From Halomarina rubra (lineage in GTDB: Archaea > Halobacteriota > Halobacteria > Halobacteriales > Haloarculaceae): DNA of 64,000 bases. The stretch spans positions 754,154 through 818,153 of the forward strand of contig NZ_JALXFV010000003.1 of assembly GCF_023699475.1 (NCBI RefSeq). Reading direction: 5' to 3'. Under the pieces are notes generated by a model. That model had not been told where the DNA came from. It searched no databases and saw only the letters and a program-made list of their open reading frames with translations. A program made the translations under genes and the position numbers. This document shows positions 27,053 through 36,739 of the stretch, in pieces; the first letter of the stretch is position 1, and the number at the start of each line of letters is the position of its first letter.

Positions 27053-30000
27053 TCAGTCGTCAAGGTCGGTCACGTCTTCGATGCTCTTGACCTCGTGCCG
27101 TGAACTCTGAGAAAGCAATCGCTCGGCTTCGGGGCCTCCTCGCGCGAGATCTTTCGCCACACTGCTTCGGATTTCCCGTCCCTGGCTGATGTGTGCCCCT
27201 CGAATCTGTCTGAGTCCCTTGTCGACGAGAGCACCTCGTTCCCCAGTCAGTTCAGGTCTGTCGAACGCCGACCCGACGAGTTGGATGTCTCGAACGTCTC
27301 TCGGCCCCATCGTCAGGCTGGGGTCACGGGCTAAGTCCAACGCATCGTCGGCGGCGAGAACGGACTCGAACCAGTGCCGAATACGGTTCTCGCCACGCTC
27401 GACACCTGCATCCTTGACGGCCCAGACGATGTACTCTAAAGAGTCTTCATGGTCGATCTCCTCAGCTTCGAAGTCCCGCTCAACTTCGCGCACGATGTCT
27501 CGTAGGGTATCGTACCAGACACGGAGTTGGTCGGTTACCTTTCCCCCTTCGAAGTCGTCGTACTGGTCGTCGAGCCATTCGTCCCAAAGCTGGTACCAGA
27601 GGCCGTCATCGATGACCAAGATGGTGGATCCAGTGGCCAGCTCCGACGGAGACACCCACTTGTAGGTGGTGTCGACACCACGGCTGTGAGCCACCTTCTC
27701 TTCTACCAATAGGGTAGAGCCAGAGTCGCGGTACAGGACGCCTTCCGACGTATCGATACGGAACGACTGCTGTTCGTAGTCGTCGTAGCGATCTTCGTCG
27801 TGTGCGTACTCAGTGTCCATCCTCAGTTCGTCGAGGCTCGCTGCGAAGCTCTCCTGCGTTGCTCTCGCTTGCTCTGGCTCCGAGTCAGCTGGCTCGAAAG
27901 ACCCGGAGTCGTCTTCTGAACCGACACCGTAGACGTTGACGTCTGGATACGGGATCGGCTGCGACTCTGTGGCTTGGAACGCTCGATTGACTTTGTCTAC
28001 GAACCGTCTGAGCCGTCGGTCGATCATCCCTCGCCACCGACCGCTGTAGGTCAAGACGGTGACCTCGTCGGGCGCTGGGTGGAGTAAGAACCCTGCTTGT
28101 TGACTCCGCTGAGGACCGACGACGAGGAGTTCGTCACAGTCGGAGATAAACCTGACAGAGTCGCGGTCGACGATTTGAATTCGCCCTGGTCTGAACGCGT
28201 CTTCACGGACTTCTCTGTCGGACACGAGCCGCTCCTCAAGAACTCTTCGCCAAGCAGGTGTGGGTGTGTACACCGCGATAGACCTCCTCTCTTTCTCGGC
28301 GTCAGAGACGCGCTCACAGACCGCCTCGTAGAGCGTGTTGCGCTGTTCGAGTGCCCGGAGGAGGTACTCCAATTGTTCGTGAACGTCGGAGGTACCAGCA
28401 CGAGCCAACATGTCGACACCTCGTTTGAACTCGTCAAACTCGGTTACGAACTCGTCCATCGTCCACGACCGCTGGCCTCGTTTGCTCTTGCGACGTTTGT
28501 CCAGAACCCACCGGTCGTACTCATCCGCCAGCACGGGGAGCCTCTCGAACCGCTGTAGGTACGAAAACGAGCGCCAGCCGGCGTGTTCGGCCCCGAAGTC
28601 CAAGAGATCAGTCGCTGCTTCGTAGCCCTCGTTGAGGTGCTCCTCGATCGGTCCGGCGTCAACGGCCTCGATACGCACCTCACGACCAGTCCCGAGAGAC
28701 GACAAGTCTCGATCTCCTTCGAGCGGGAACTCGCTGCGCTGCTCCGACTCTTCGGACGACTCGTCGATTACGTCACGGACAGTCCGTGTATCGGGGAGAA
28801 CTCCCGCGCTCGGAACGTCGGGCGGACAGTACTGTGGCACACGGTTGCCGTCGTACTGGTGCTTCGTGTAGAGGCTGTACATCGGGCAGACGAGCTCGTC
28901 CGACGCACTGGTGATATCGTCAACGACGTCCTCGTCTTCCTCCGTAACTCGTGAGTGGAAATTGAAGAGGGTCGGCCCTGCACCTTCGATAGGGTTCAGC
29001 TCGTCAGCGCTGGAGACCAGGACGAGCGTCGACGGACCTGGTGGACCCCCCATGCACTTCTGCTCCCCCTGGGAGACGTAGCTGTGAGGAAGAATCTCGT
29101 CGAGTGGTATCACCTTCTGCTCGGAACCGTTTCGAAGTGGCTCGGGGACTTCGACTCCGTACCTTTCATACTCCTCTCGTACGTCCCCCTTCCCGCCCCA
29201 CTGTGTCGAAGTACCTTTGGTGTAGAGAGCGGTGTCGGTGCCATCAGCTACTCCCTCAAACAGCACCGAAACGGCGCACGCCACAGTCGTTCGGGGCCGG
29301 AAAGACGGCCAGAACACAGGGACAGTTCGACCCTCAACCGCTGCCCGTCGTAGTCCAGTCAAGAGAGACTGACCGAGTGTACCTGTAGTGAGAGCCAGCC
29401 ACTCGTTCTGTGACCTGTACTTGAGAACGTCCAGCGTCTCGGACAACCAGAGGAGGGCCGGCTCCCCGCCGGTAGCCCTCAGTAGCGATTGGAGGTACTC
29501 TTCGGTGCTCGTCGAAGTGGACGAGGCGTAGACTCTCACCACCTCCTGTGCCTGCTTGGTGAGCGCTCCGTCCACCGCTAATTCGGCAATTTCGTCGATA
29601 GAGTCGCTGAGGAGGGTCGGACGATGTACCGCGGCGGCTCCGGAGAACTTTAGACCTCTGCGGCGAGTGGACTCGTCGTCACTCTCAAGCCACTCCAAGT
29701 ATCGTGTAGCGGCTTGTCTCACGGTGTCACCCTCTACCCCCGTACGAAGTAGCGTATCGAAGGCGTTGACAGCAGCCGACGTTCGTTCCTCCGTGGCTCC
29801 TTCGTCAATGTCGACCGCTTCAGTGAGGGTAGATATCGACAAGTCGTCTCGCGCTGAGGTTCGGAGTATCCGCACGAACGCGTCACCGACCAGTTCGCCG
29901 TTCGGTCCCTCCAGTAGGTCGAACATATCCCGCTCACGTTGTACCAAGAACGCCGGCTGGTACCTTGCAAGAAAGAGGAGTGCCTCCGCCACGTCAGAGT

Positions 30001-30532
30001 CGTCTGCGGTCTCTCCCGAACTGAGCTCCGTCAAGATCGATTCAACACCGGCTTCGAATCCACGCTCAATGGCCACCTTGACAGAGTCGACTTCCGTCTC
30101 GTACCGGTCGTCAAGGGCCTCCAGCGCCTCCAGGTCGCCTGTCGAACCGAGAGCGTGGGCTAGTGGCGCCCTCACCTCGGGACCTTCTTCGTCCAGCGAG
30201 CGAAGGAGCGTTCGCGGGGTATCTACCACACCTGCACCCACCGCTCGTGGGCATTCTTGCGCCCACTCGGTCAGTAGGTTCTTCGCCTTCAGTCTAGTCA
30301 ACGCGTTGCTCCCGCTGGCGATGTTCACTAGCTCTCTCGAAAACCGACAGACATCGTCGGAGTCGACACTCGCCGATTCGAGTTGACATAGGGCGTCGTA
30401 CTGTCTCTCTTCGGACTGTAACTCACCAAGTAGCCCGCCACTCTCGTTGAAGCCTTCGCTCAACAGAATCCCCCCATCAGCCACCCACCCTGAGCTGTCA
30501 ACACTTTGCAGTGCCCGAAGTGGTGTTCTCAA
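27053..30532 (-). CDS. Large protein upstream of drmA, DrmE candidate
   Basis: 1159 residues if the TTG at 30532 is the start; inner GTG or TTG starts are also possible because no ATG lies near the front. The first 300 residues contain helical repeats of HEAT type (RAPLAHALGSTGDLEALEAL). A middle region has WGGKGDV and CMGGPPGPSTLVLVSS, and the last third holds RSIAVYTPTPAWRRVL and DELLVVGPQRS, strands suggestive of a helicase-like or Rossmann core without a P-loop. Class 2 DISARM loci carry a poorly characterised drmE before drmA, and this gene sits in that place, so the name is positional. It could equally be a new DISARM accessory scaffold. Confidence 0.5.
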   Translation of the reverse strand: MRTPLRALQSVDSSGWVADGGILLSEGFNESGGLLGELQSEERQYDALCQLESASVDSDDVCRFSRELVNIASGSNALTRLKAKNLLTEWAQECPRAVGAGVVDTPRTLLRSLDEEGPEVRAPLAHALGSTGDLEALEALDDRYETEVDSVKVAIERGFEAGVESILTELSSGETADDSDVAEALLFLARYQPAFLVQRERDMFDLLEGPNGELVGDAFVRILRTSARDDLSISTLTEAVDIDEGATEERTSAAVNAFDTLLRTGVEGDTVRQAATRYLEWLESDDESTRRRGLKFSGAAAVHRPTLLSDSIDEIAELAVDGALTKQAQEVVRVYASSTSTSTEEYLQSLLRATGGEPALLWLSETLDVLKYRSQNEWLALTTGTLGQSLLTGLRRAAVEGRTVPVFWPSFRPRTTVACAVSVLFEGVADGTDTALYTKGTSTQWGGKGDVREEYERYGVEVPEPLRNGSEQKVIPLDEILPHSYVSQGEQKCMGGPPGPSTLVLVSSADELNPIEGAGPTLFNFHSRVTEEDEDVVDDITSASDELVCPMYSLYTKHQYDGNRVPQYCPPDVPSAGVLPDTRTVRDVIDESSEESEQRSEFPLEGDRDLSSLGTGREVRIEAVDAGPIEEHLNEGYEAATDLLDFGAEHAGWRSFSYLQRFERLPVLADEYDRWVLDKRRKSKRGQRSWTMDEFVTEFDEFKRGVDMLARAGTSDVHEQLEYLLRALEQRNTLYEAVCERVSDAEKERRSIAVYTPTPAWRRVLEERLVSDREVREDAFRPGRIQIVDRDSVRFISDCDELLVVGPQRSQQAGFLLHPAPDEVTVLTYSGRWRGMIDRRLRRFVDKVNRAFQATESQPIPYPDVNVYGVGSEDDSGSFEPADSEPEQARATQESFAASLDELRMDTEYAHDEDRYDDYEQQSFRIDTSEGVLYRDSGSTLLVEEKVAHSRGVDTTYKWVSPSELATGSTILVIDDGLWYQLWDEWLDDQYDDFEGGKVTDQLRVWYDTLRDIVREVERDFEAEEIDHEDSLEYIVWAVKDAGVERGENRIRHWFESVLAADDALDLARDPSLTMGPRDVRDIQLVGSAFDRPELTGERGALVDKGLRQIRGAHISQGREIRSSVAKDLARGGPEAERLLSQSSRHEVKSIEDVTDLDD

Positions 30533-30676
30533 ATAAAATTACTCCTATAGATTCACCGTAGCAGAGTTTCGTCCCGTTGGGTTCTCCCACGTGAGCACGC
30601 GGGTCACTGAGTCAACCCGTCATGGACTGACAATCGCTAAGTACGATCAGATGCCTCATTACTCAAGACTCATCAG

Positions 30677-32131
30677 ATGGCTGAGAACGATTCGTCACGA
30701 GGACTCGCCGACGTGATGGTAAGCCACCTCTTTGCTAACAGGGACGCAACCCGACTTGACAGGGTTCTGTACCCCGGTTGTGGAGATGGCGAACTCGTCA
30801 GGGCGGTACATGATTACTGTGAAGGGACGACGTTCGGATACACCCCAAAGAGTGTCGTAGTAGACACCGACGTAAGCGATAGTCTTCCGGACCGTTATCC
30901 AGACGTAGAAACCCACGAAGTCGATTTCTTGGGGGAGGGTTTGAACTTCGGTCGGAAGTTCGACTACGTACTCTGTGATCCACCGAAAGTGTCGTGGACA
31001 ACACTCTCACGCGAACAACGGCGGGCATACGCTACTAATTCCGCATTGGTGACTACCGACGACGACCCCGTCGGCCCGAGGTCTGACTTCCTATTCATAG
31101 AGCAATCACTTCGCCACCTATCTAACCGTGGTCGAGCGGTGTTCCTCACGGACGAGAAGTACAAGGACGACCCAACAGCGAGTCGACTAAGAGAGTCACT
31201 ATCTAAGCGTGTACAGGACGTCGTAGACGTCACTCAGCACGTACCATCCGGGTCTGAGAGCGTGGTGACAGTACTTGACAACAGATTCGGACCCCTATCT
31301 GATCCCCCGTTCAAATACGAACCTGCTCAACACGAGGCGCTGCTCAACGTTCGAATTGAGGAGGACCAACCTTTCACCGCTCGTGCGACGATGACCGAAG
31401 ATCCTGTGAGTTACGGTCCGGATGAGTCTTCGACCGCTGCGTACATTGACCTGATGCAAGACGACTACGACGCAGGGCTCGTTCGTAGTGAGGAAGGGAG
31501 TTCCGGTGTGAGCGGGTACGTCTCCCGTGAGTCGCTTCGTCTTGGAAGCGACCAACCAGTCAGTGAGTGTCAAAAGCGCCTCACAGGTCGTGTGACGATA
31601 CCGGGAGACGCACACATCTCGGACGTTGTCGAACGTCTGGGCCGGGAGCGATTTCTCTTCGTCGAGAACGTCACCGGGGTTGAGGGAGTGGTAACTCGAT
31701 TTGACCTCAATCGGCTTCCAGTGTACCTCCACCTGTACGACTGCTTCTCCGAGTTCGAAATCGGTCTGAGGAACTTCGTCAGAGAGAACGTGAGCGATTG
31801 GCGGGAGCGGGGCGACGTACGTGTCGGAACAACCCCCACGACCGACTTAGTCAGTGACGAACTGACTACAGCGCAGTTGAGTGACCTCATCGAAATCGTT
31901 GAGGAGAGCGGAGTTCGATCGGAGCTCGGCTTGGAGTACTCGGACAGTTCGATCGACGACTTACGCAAGCTTCGTAATGCGGTCGCCCACTACAATCCGA
32001 TCGTCCACACGATGGGCGACACCCCCACGTGGGACGAAGCTCGTCGTGGAGCGCCACAGTTGGCCTCCGAGTACGCGCTCCTACAGAGCTCAATTTCGGA
32101 GTTGGGAGAGTATGCACCGGCGATACACTGA
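30677..32131 (+). CDS. Methyltransferase-like, CBS-like and HEPN domain fusion
   Basis: 484 residues with three parts. Residues 25-210 look like an SAM-dependent adenine methyltransferase: motif I VLYPGCGDGE at 30-39 and a motif IV variant DPPK at 101-104 (the usual form is NPPY/DPPY, so the catalytic aromatic is missing). Residues about 290-350 resemble a CBS unit ending in GVVTRFDLNRLPV. The C-terminal helices carry the HEPN motif R-x4-H as RNAVAH at 433-438. The CBS-HEPN part matches the plan of the protein at 8463-9398. It is divergent from the DISARM operon with about 145 bases between them. A methylation-blind SAM sensor driving an RNase is one model. Confidence 0.6.
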   Translation: MAENDSSRGLADVMVSHLFANRDATRLDRVLYPGCGDGELVRAVHDYCEGTTFGYTPKSVVVDTDVSDSLPDRYPDVETHEVDFLGEGLNFGRKFDYVLCDPPKVSWTTLSREQRRAYATNSALVTTDDDPVGPRSDFLFIEQSLRHLSNRGRAVFLTDEKYKDDPTASRLRESLSKRVQDVVDVTQHVPSGSESVVTVLDNRFGPLSDPPFKYEPAQHEALLNVRIEEDQPFTARATMTEDPVSYGPDESSTAAYIDLMQDDYDAGLVRSEEGSSGVSGYVSRESLRLGSDQPVSECQKRLTGRVTIPGDAHISDVVERLGRERFLFVENVTGVEGVVTRFDLNRLPVYLHLYDCFSEFEIGLRNFVRENVSDWRERGDVRVGTTPTTDLVSDELTTAQLSDLIEIVEESGVRSELGLEYSDSSIDDLRKLRNAVAHYNPIVHTMGDTPTWDEARRGAPQLASEYALLQSSISELGEYAPAIH

Positions 32132-32286
32132 GATCAGCATTCCCGGTCCGGAATTCTGAGTGTTCTCACGTACGTTGTGACAGCGCTCCATTGACAATCT
32201 CGGGGAGCTCCGATTCGACCTCGGACAGGCTCCAATCCGGTGCGCTAGCGTCCAAGTATTAGTGCGGGGCTGACGAATATGACCGA

Positions 32287-32931
32287 GTGAGTGAGACCGC
32301 GATTCGTTTTCGAGAAGACCTCATGACGTGGGCGAAGGGGGAGATCAGAGAGTACCCGTGGCGAGCCCCGGACGCATCTCTCTACGAAGTTTTCGTAGCA
32401 GAGTTCTTCCTCACTCAAACACCCGCCGACAACGTCGCTGACGTGTATCCAGAGTTTCTGGACGAATTCGACTCACTGGCAACTATCGACGAATCCCACG
32501 AAGACGAGCTGGTGGCTGCGATTGAGCCACTCGGCTTCCACAACATGCGTGCCGAGGCCCTAAAACGAATTGCTACCAACCACGACGAACTGCCAACAGA
32601 GCCAGAGCGATTACGATCCCTTCCTAGAGTAGGGCCGTACGTCGCCAACGCGACGCTCTGTTTCGCACTGAAACGCCGGATACCGATTGTCGACAGGAAC
32701 GTCGTTCGCGTCTACGAGAGGGTGTTCGGGGACGCTTTCCCTCAAAGCGATAGTGCACGAGAAGCGTTCGCTGAAGAGATGCTACCTGCGACGGGCGAAG
32801 AGGCACGAACGTACAATCTCGCACTGCTAGACTTCGGAGCACTCGTTTGTCACAAACGAAGTCCCGACTGCCCGGTGTGTTTCGCGTCGGGCTACTGTGA
32901 ATACGCGGTCGGATTGGCAGAGGATCAGTGA
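32287..32931 (+). CDS. HhH-GPD base-excision glycosylase, MutY/MIG-like
   Basis: 214 residues from GTG at 32287. A VAEFFLTQT helix near residue 35-43 matches the MutY substrate-binding helix. The helix-hairpin-helix reads LPRVGPYVANA at 112-122, the catalytic aspartate is D136 in IVDRNVVRV, and a 4Fe-4S cluster is formed by C188-x6-C195-x2-C198-x5-C204. At the position of the Nth lysine it has Tyr118, as in the T:G-mismatch thymine glycosylase MIG of Methanothermobacter, which protects against deaminated 5-methylcytosine. Two C5-cytosine methyltransferases within 8 kb fit that role. An adenine glycosylase (MutY) is the alternative. Confidence 0.75.
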   Translation: MSETAIRFREDLMTWAKGEIREYPWRAPDASLYEVFVAEFFLTQTPADNVADVYPEFLDEFDSLATIDESHEDELVAAIEPLGFHNMRAEALKRIATNHDELPTEPERLRSLPRVGPYVANATLCFALKRRIPIVDRNVVRVYERVFGDAFPQSDSAREAFAEEMLPATGEEARTYNLALLDFGALVCHKRSPDCPVCFASGYCEYAVGLAEDQ

Positions 32932-32933
32932 TT

Positions 32934-33683
32934 TCAGTCAGTGGTGCCCTGGTTCTGTATGTCCGTAACGAGATCCTGAATCAATCTCCCCAGTTCAGCC
33001 TCATCCATCCCTTCCAGCTGTCGGGTTGAGAAAACACGGTTCAATCTGAGGGTCACCTCTTCGGCGACTTCTGTCGACTCATCAACCAACTTGGCGCAGC
33101 AAGCGACGGCAGCAGGACGGTATCGAGCGAACCAACGATCGAAAATCTTGTTAGCGAGCGTCTGCTTCTGGAGGACTTCTTCGGTCAGCGAATAGTCGTC
33201 ACCATCGTGCGTGAGTTCTGCGATCCACCACAACCGGTGTAGCGCGTTGGAGTAGATATCCGTCCCGGCACCGAGGAACTTCTCGCGCATCGCCGTCTCC
33301 GTGTTGAACTCCCAGCGGTAGCGCACGAACTCTGGGAATTCGACGACGGCGAGGTAGTGCCACACACCAGGGTCAGCGGCGATGCGACGGGAGATGTCCA
33401 GTCGACGGTGTACCGCAGGAGCAGCAGCGGCGTCAATAGTTGAGTCGTATTGGTCGTACGAGTCCACGACCGCCTGAAGATCCGCTCGGAGTCCTTGTAG
33501 TTCGACATGGACATCAGATGTGTGTTCGTCAACGTACTGACCGACCTCGTCGGCGTACGTCCGCTCACCGCGGAGGAACGCCGGGTCAACCAATCGTCGT
33601 CCCTCACTAGTCAGAGTTCGCAGCGGTGTCCCCGTGTTGTCTGCCAGCCGTCCGTCGTCGGTGTCTACGTCTCCACTTGACAT
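32934..33683 (-). CDS. Unrecognised helical protein, gene C of GHKL cassette copy 2
   Basis: 249 residues, paralogue of 14807-15547, with the shared RLWWIAELT core near 137-145 and RYRPAAVAC near 175. Identity is patchy outside this core, so the two copies diverged long ago and are not a recent duplication. The start ATG shares a base with the preceding stop (TGATG). It converges on the glycosylase gene with only 2 bases between the stop codons. No known domain is visible. Confidence 0.6.
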   Translation of the reverse strand: MSSGDVDTDDGRLADNTGTPLRTLTSEGRRLVDPAFLRGERTYADEVGQYVDEHTSDVHVELQGLRADLQAVVDSYDQYDSTIDAAAAPAVHRRLDISRRIAADPGVWHYLAVVEFPEFVRYRWEFNTETAMREKFLGAGTDIYSNALHRLWWIAELTHDGDDYSLTEEVLQKQTLANKIFDRWFARYRPAAVACCAKLVDESTEVAEEVTLRLNRVFSTRQLEGMDEAELGRLIQDLVTDIQNQGTTD

Positions 33684-34693
33684 CAGATGCGAAGTCCTTC
33701 TTCCATGAGGTTGATCAACTGCTCTCGCTGTCGCAGGTACCGCTGTAGCACTCTGTCGATTCGTTGCATCACTTCCGGCACCGTCGTTGGGTCTTTGAGG
33801 TCACGCTTGAGCCTGCGTGACGCTGCGTGTATGTCGTCAATTCCGTAGAGGTCACGGGCGAAGATTCGCAGCACTGTCGACTGCCAGTCGTACTGTGGTC
33901 GACCGGTACTGTCGACGGCGACACCCGCGTGGAGTATCAGCTGCGACCACACACCGTACTGAATCTGGTCGAACACGACGTCACGCATCCTCGCTTCGGC
34001 TCCGACTGACCCCTCGCTCTGGAGGACTCCGACGACACGGTTGTGTTCGCCGTTCACCACGATGAGTGGGTCGCTCGGATCACCCATGTCGAGGTAGTAG
34101 AGCCCATCTTTGGGGAGCCGAGGCGACGTCGAGAACGACTCCACTCGTACGTCCAGTCCGGTCTCGCCATCGGCATCGGCCTCCCCGTCTACGAGCATCG
34201 TCCACGGTCGGGCGCTTGCGAGGCGTGCGTGTGTAGACGACGCGTAACTACCGTCGTCCGTAGACTGGTCGGCAGCGCCGCGCGTCAAGTACGGCTTTAG
34301 TTCGACCTCACCGCGGAAACCGTCCCTCTGGAGTTCGAGTTCGACCTCGTAGGTCTTCGGTTCGACCGTCTCCGACTGTACCATCCACCTGTCACGGTAG
34401 ATCGTCTCACGGCATCGAATCGTGACGTACAGCGAGCCGGGGGGCGAGTCTCGTTCACTCTCCGGGTACACCGCGTCGACGACACTACTCGGGAGTTCGA
34501 CCGTGCCGACGATCCGGCATCGCTCCCAATCGTCGGTCGGGAACGCCCACCGACGGTTGGCGCGGCTGACGTTGACGTCCACTCGTTCCTCACCGTCGAG
34601 CAACACCGCCTGGACGTCGAAGACCAACCCGTCGGCTCGGTAGGGGTACGGGAGGGCGGAGCGGCTGATACGTTGCGGCGATCGCTCGCTCAC
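33683..34693 (-). CDS. Unrecognised beta-rich protein, gene B of GHKL cassette copy 2
   Basis: 336 residues, exactly the length of its paralogue at 13800-14810. Shared blocks include VTIRCRETIYRDRW near 100, a DLRP/ELKPYLTR turn near 145, DGLYYLDMGD near 205, VGVLQSEGS near 225 and a helical tail. The tail lacks the long acidic run of copy 1. It overlaps the ATPase gene by ATGA. The function is unknown; the constant gene order suggests a complex with the neighbours. Confidence 0.6.
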   Translation of the reverse strand: MSERSPQRISRSALPYPYRADGLVFDVQAVLLDGEERVDVNVSRANRRWAFPTDDWERCRIVGTVELPSSVVDAVYPESERDSPPGSLYVTIRCRETIYRDRWMVQSETVEPKTYEVELELQRDGFRGEVELKPYLTRGAADQSTDDGSYASSTHARLASARPWTMLVDGEADADGETGLDVRVESFSTSPRLPKDGLYYLDMGDPSDPLIVVNGEHNRVVGVLQSEGSVGAEARMRDVVFDQIQYGVWSQLILHAGVAVDSTGRPQYDWQSTVLRIFARDLYGIDDIHAASRRLKRDLKDPTTVPEVMQRIDRVLQRYLRQREQLINLMEEGLRI

Positions 34694-36597
34694 GACTCGT
34701 CCTCCACGGCGATGGTCGCCTCCAGTTCCAGACGCGTCTCGCCGACCAGGTCGGCGTCGTCGATGCCGAGCGACACGGAGCGGCCTTCGAACGTCACTAC
34801 GCCGGTACTCTCTGACGCGACGAGTGCCGCGCTCTCGTCGGTGAACTCCGTGTCGACGGAGTCGCTGTCGGTGGACAGCGATTCGAGTTCGACTCTTCGG
34901 TCTGCACGCCCGTCCTCACCGAGAGTGACGAGCGAGACTTCCGAGCGCCATCCGGTGTGTTCGACGAGAGGCTCGACGGTCCCGTCGACCACCCAACGTC
35001 CGTCGTCGAACCGAGTGCTCGCGTCCAGCGAGAAGGCTTCCTCCGAACCGTTCCCGAGGCGCATCCGACGACCCTCACCGTGGACGGGGAACTTGTCCCC
35101 GAGACGGTCGATCCGACCGGTCCCACCATGGAGGGGGCGGGAGACGAGGTTTCGGAGTCCTTCACGTACGTCGTCGAACATCCGTTCGAGAGCGCTCCTG
35201 AACCCGTACTTGTACTGCTCGCGGAGGTTCTCCGTCGAGTGCCACTCGTCGTGTGTCGGCGGTTCGGCGAACCGGAGGAACCGGTCGACTTCCCGGTCAC
35301 CTAGGTCTGGAGCTCCTTCAGCACGAGCCGAACCGGCTGCGAGGACGGCGTGGAAGTTTCGGTCCCCGAATGCGACTCGGCGCTGGTCGAGGTACTTGAC
35401 GACCATCCCCGACCCGCGGAACAACGCCACGTGGTTGACGAGCGTCTCGTCGTCGGTCGGCCCAGTGAGACGGGCGGCGAGTCGGACGGAACCGTCGGAC
35501 GTCGGCGATCCGTCGGTCCGTCTCGGAATCTCGATCGGGAAGTCGTAACCGGCGACGTCTCCCGGTGCCTCCAGTTCCTCGTTGTCGGCGTAGCGATCGG
35601 CGTAACACTCTACGAACGGCCTGATCGTCTCGGCCTCACCCAGGTCCGCTCGAGTCGTTCCAGAGGAAGTCTCGACGGTCACTCGCAAGTCGCCCCGGTA
35701 CATCGCCGGCCAGAAGTACTTGATAGCGGCCTCCACGAACTCGTCTGAGAGCGTCTCCAACGTGGGTTCGGCGTCTCGTGTCGGGTCCCTGAACCCAGCG
35801 ATGAGTACACTCGTCCCGCTCACGCGAGGGCGGTCGACGTGAAGCCGTTCGGCGAGCGCTCTCGCCTCTCGGCCACGTACCGAGGAGGGACGGACCCCCG
35901 TCTCGGTCTCCTCGGGGACACAGAGCCACCCTGCGCCCTGGTAGTCCTGGTCTCCATCGCCGAACGTGTGTGTCGGGAGTTTCGCCCGCCCGATGAGCCG
36001 CGTCGTCTGTGGGTGTTCGATGGTGTCACCGATAGGGTTCGAGTTGAACACGACAGTAGACGCTCCCGAGAAGGTCCATAGGACCGACTTTCCCACACCG
36101 TACGATCCTCCGGCGTTCTCTCCGCGTTTGTTGCTGTACAGTTCGTCCCGGACGAGGGCGGCGTAGTTCGAGTCCTCGCCCCAGCCACCGGTGAGCCCGG
36201 TCGTGTTTCGGTCCTCGACCACGAGGAGTCGTAGCGACGGCTCCTCGTCTTCCGGGTCGTCGAGGCGTTCGAGCAACTCTGCGTACTGGTCACCTCGGCC
36301 CGATTCGACGACCGACTGTAGCCGTGGATGGAGCCCCTCGCCCCACCCGAGTGCCTTCAGGAATTCTTTGAGGGCGTCACCCTCCAGGTCGACGAAGCGG
36401 AAGGTGACCTCCACGGTTTCGTCGTCGATCCCCTGGTCGTTGGCATTCTGGAGTACCTCCCTCACGAACGTCTCGGTATCGTGGTCGACCGCGTGCTTCG
36501 TCGGGTCTCCCCCGTACCGAGGTGCACCGGGACCACCGTGGAAGAAGAACCACTCGGCGCCGGCACCCGCGACGACCTCTTCGTTCACGCTACTCAT
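34690..36597 (-). CDS. GHKL (Bergerat-fold) ATPase, gene A of cassette copy 2
   Basis: 635 residues. The N-box REVLQNANDQG has Glu47, Asn51 and Asp54. The second motif is VVEDRNTTGLTGG near 130 and the lid is GGSYGVGKSVLW near 163-174. All three are closer to active GHKL ATPases than in copy 1. A block around ALFRGSGMVVKYLDQ near 405 is shared with copy 1 (ALFRGSGMVVQYKP). MORC- and MutL-like GHKL ATPases are known in restriction-modification neighbourhoods with C5 methyltransferases. Here a C5 methyltransferase gene is divergent, 142 bases away. Membership of that group is an inference from motifs and context. Confidence 0.75.
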   Translation of the reverse strand: MSSVNEEVVAGAGAEWFFFHGGPGAPRYGGDPTKHAVDHDTETFVREVLQNANDQGIDDETVEVTFRFVDLEGDALKEFLKALGWGEGLHPRLQSVVESGRGDQYAELLERLDDPEDEEPSLRLLVVEDRNTTGLTGGWGEDSNYAALVRDELYSNKRGENAGGSYGVGKSVLWTFSGASTVVFNSNPIGDTIEHPQTTRLIGRAKLPTHTFGDGDQDYQGAGWLCVPEETETGVRPSSVRGREARALAERLHVDRPRVSGTSVLIAGFRDPTRDAEPTLETLSDEFVEAAIKYFWPAMYRGDLRVTVETSSGTTRADLGEAETIRPFVECYADRYADNEELEAPGDVAGYDFPIEIPRRTDGSPTSDGSVRLAARLTGPTDDETLVNHVALFRGSGMVVKYLDQRRVAFGDRNFHAVLAAGSARAEGAPDLGDREVDRFLRFAEPPTHDEWHSTENLREQYKYGFRSALERMFDDVREGLRNLVSRPLHGGTGRIDRLGDKFPVHGEGRRMRLGNGSEEAFSLDASTRFDDGRWVVDGTVEPLVEHTGWRSEVSLVTLGEDGRADRRVELESLSTDSDSVDTEFTDESAALVASESTGVVTFEGRSVSLGIDDADLVGETRLELEATIAVEDES

Positions 36598-36739
36598 ATC
36601 GTAATCCCGTGATGTACCGACGCTCGTCTCGCGTCAGGATAGTTCGTTCGGTCGGGTTCGCTAGTGGTATCGACGGACCGTTCTCGGCGCTCTGCCACTA
36701 ATGAATGATATTTGTGTCTCCACCCCGTCGACTCACGAC

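Noticed and set aside
32132-32286. Possible small gene between the HEPN fusion and the glycosylase
   Set aside because: Only very short frames with no initiation signal; treated as a spacer.
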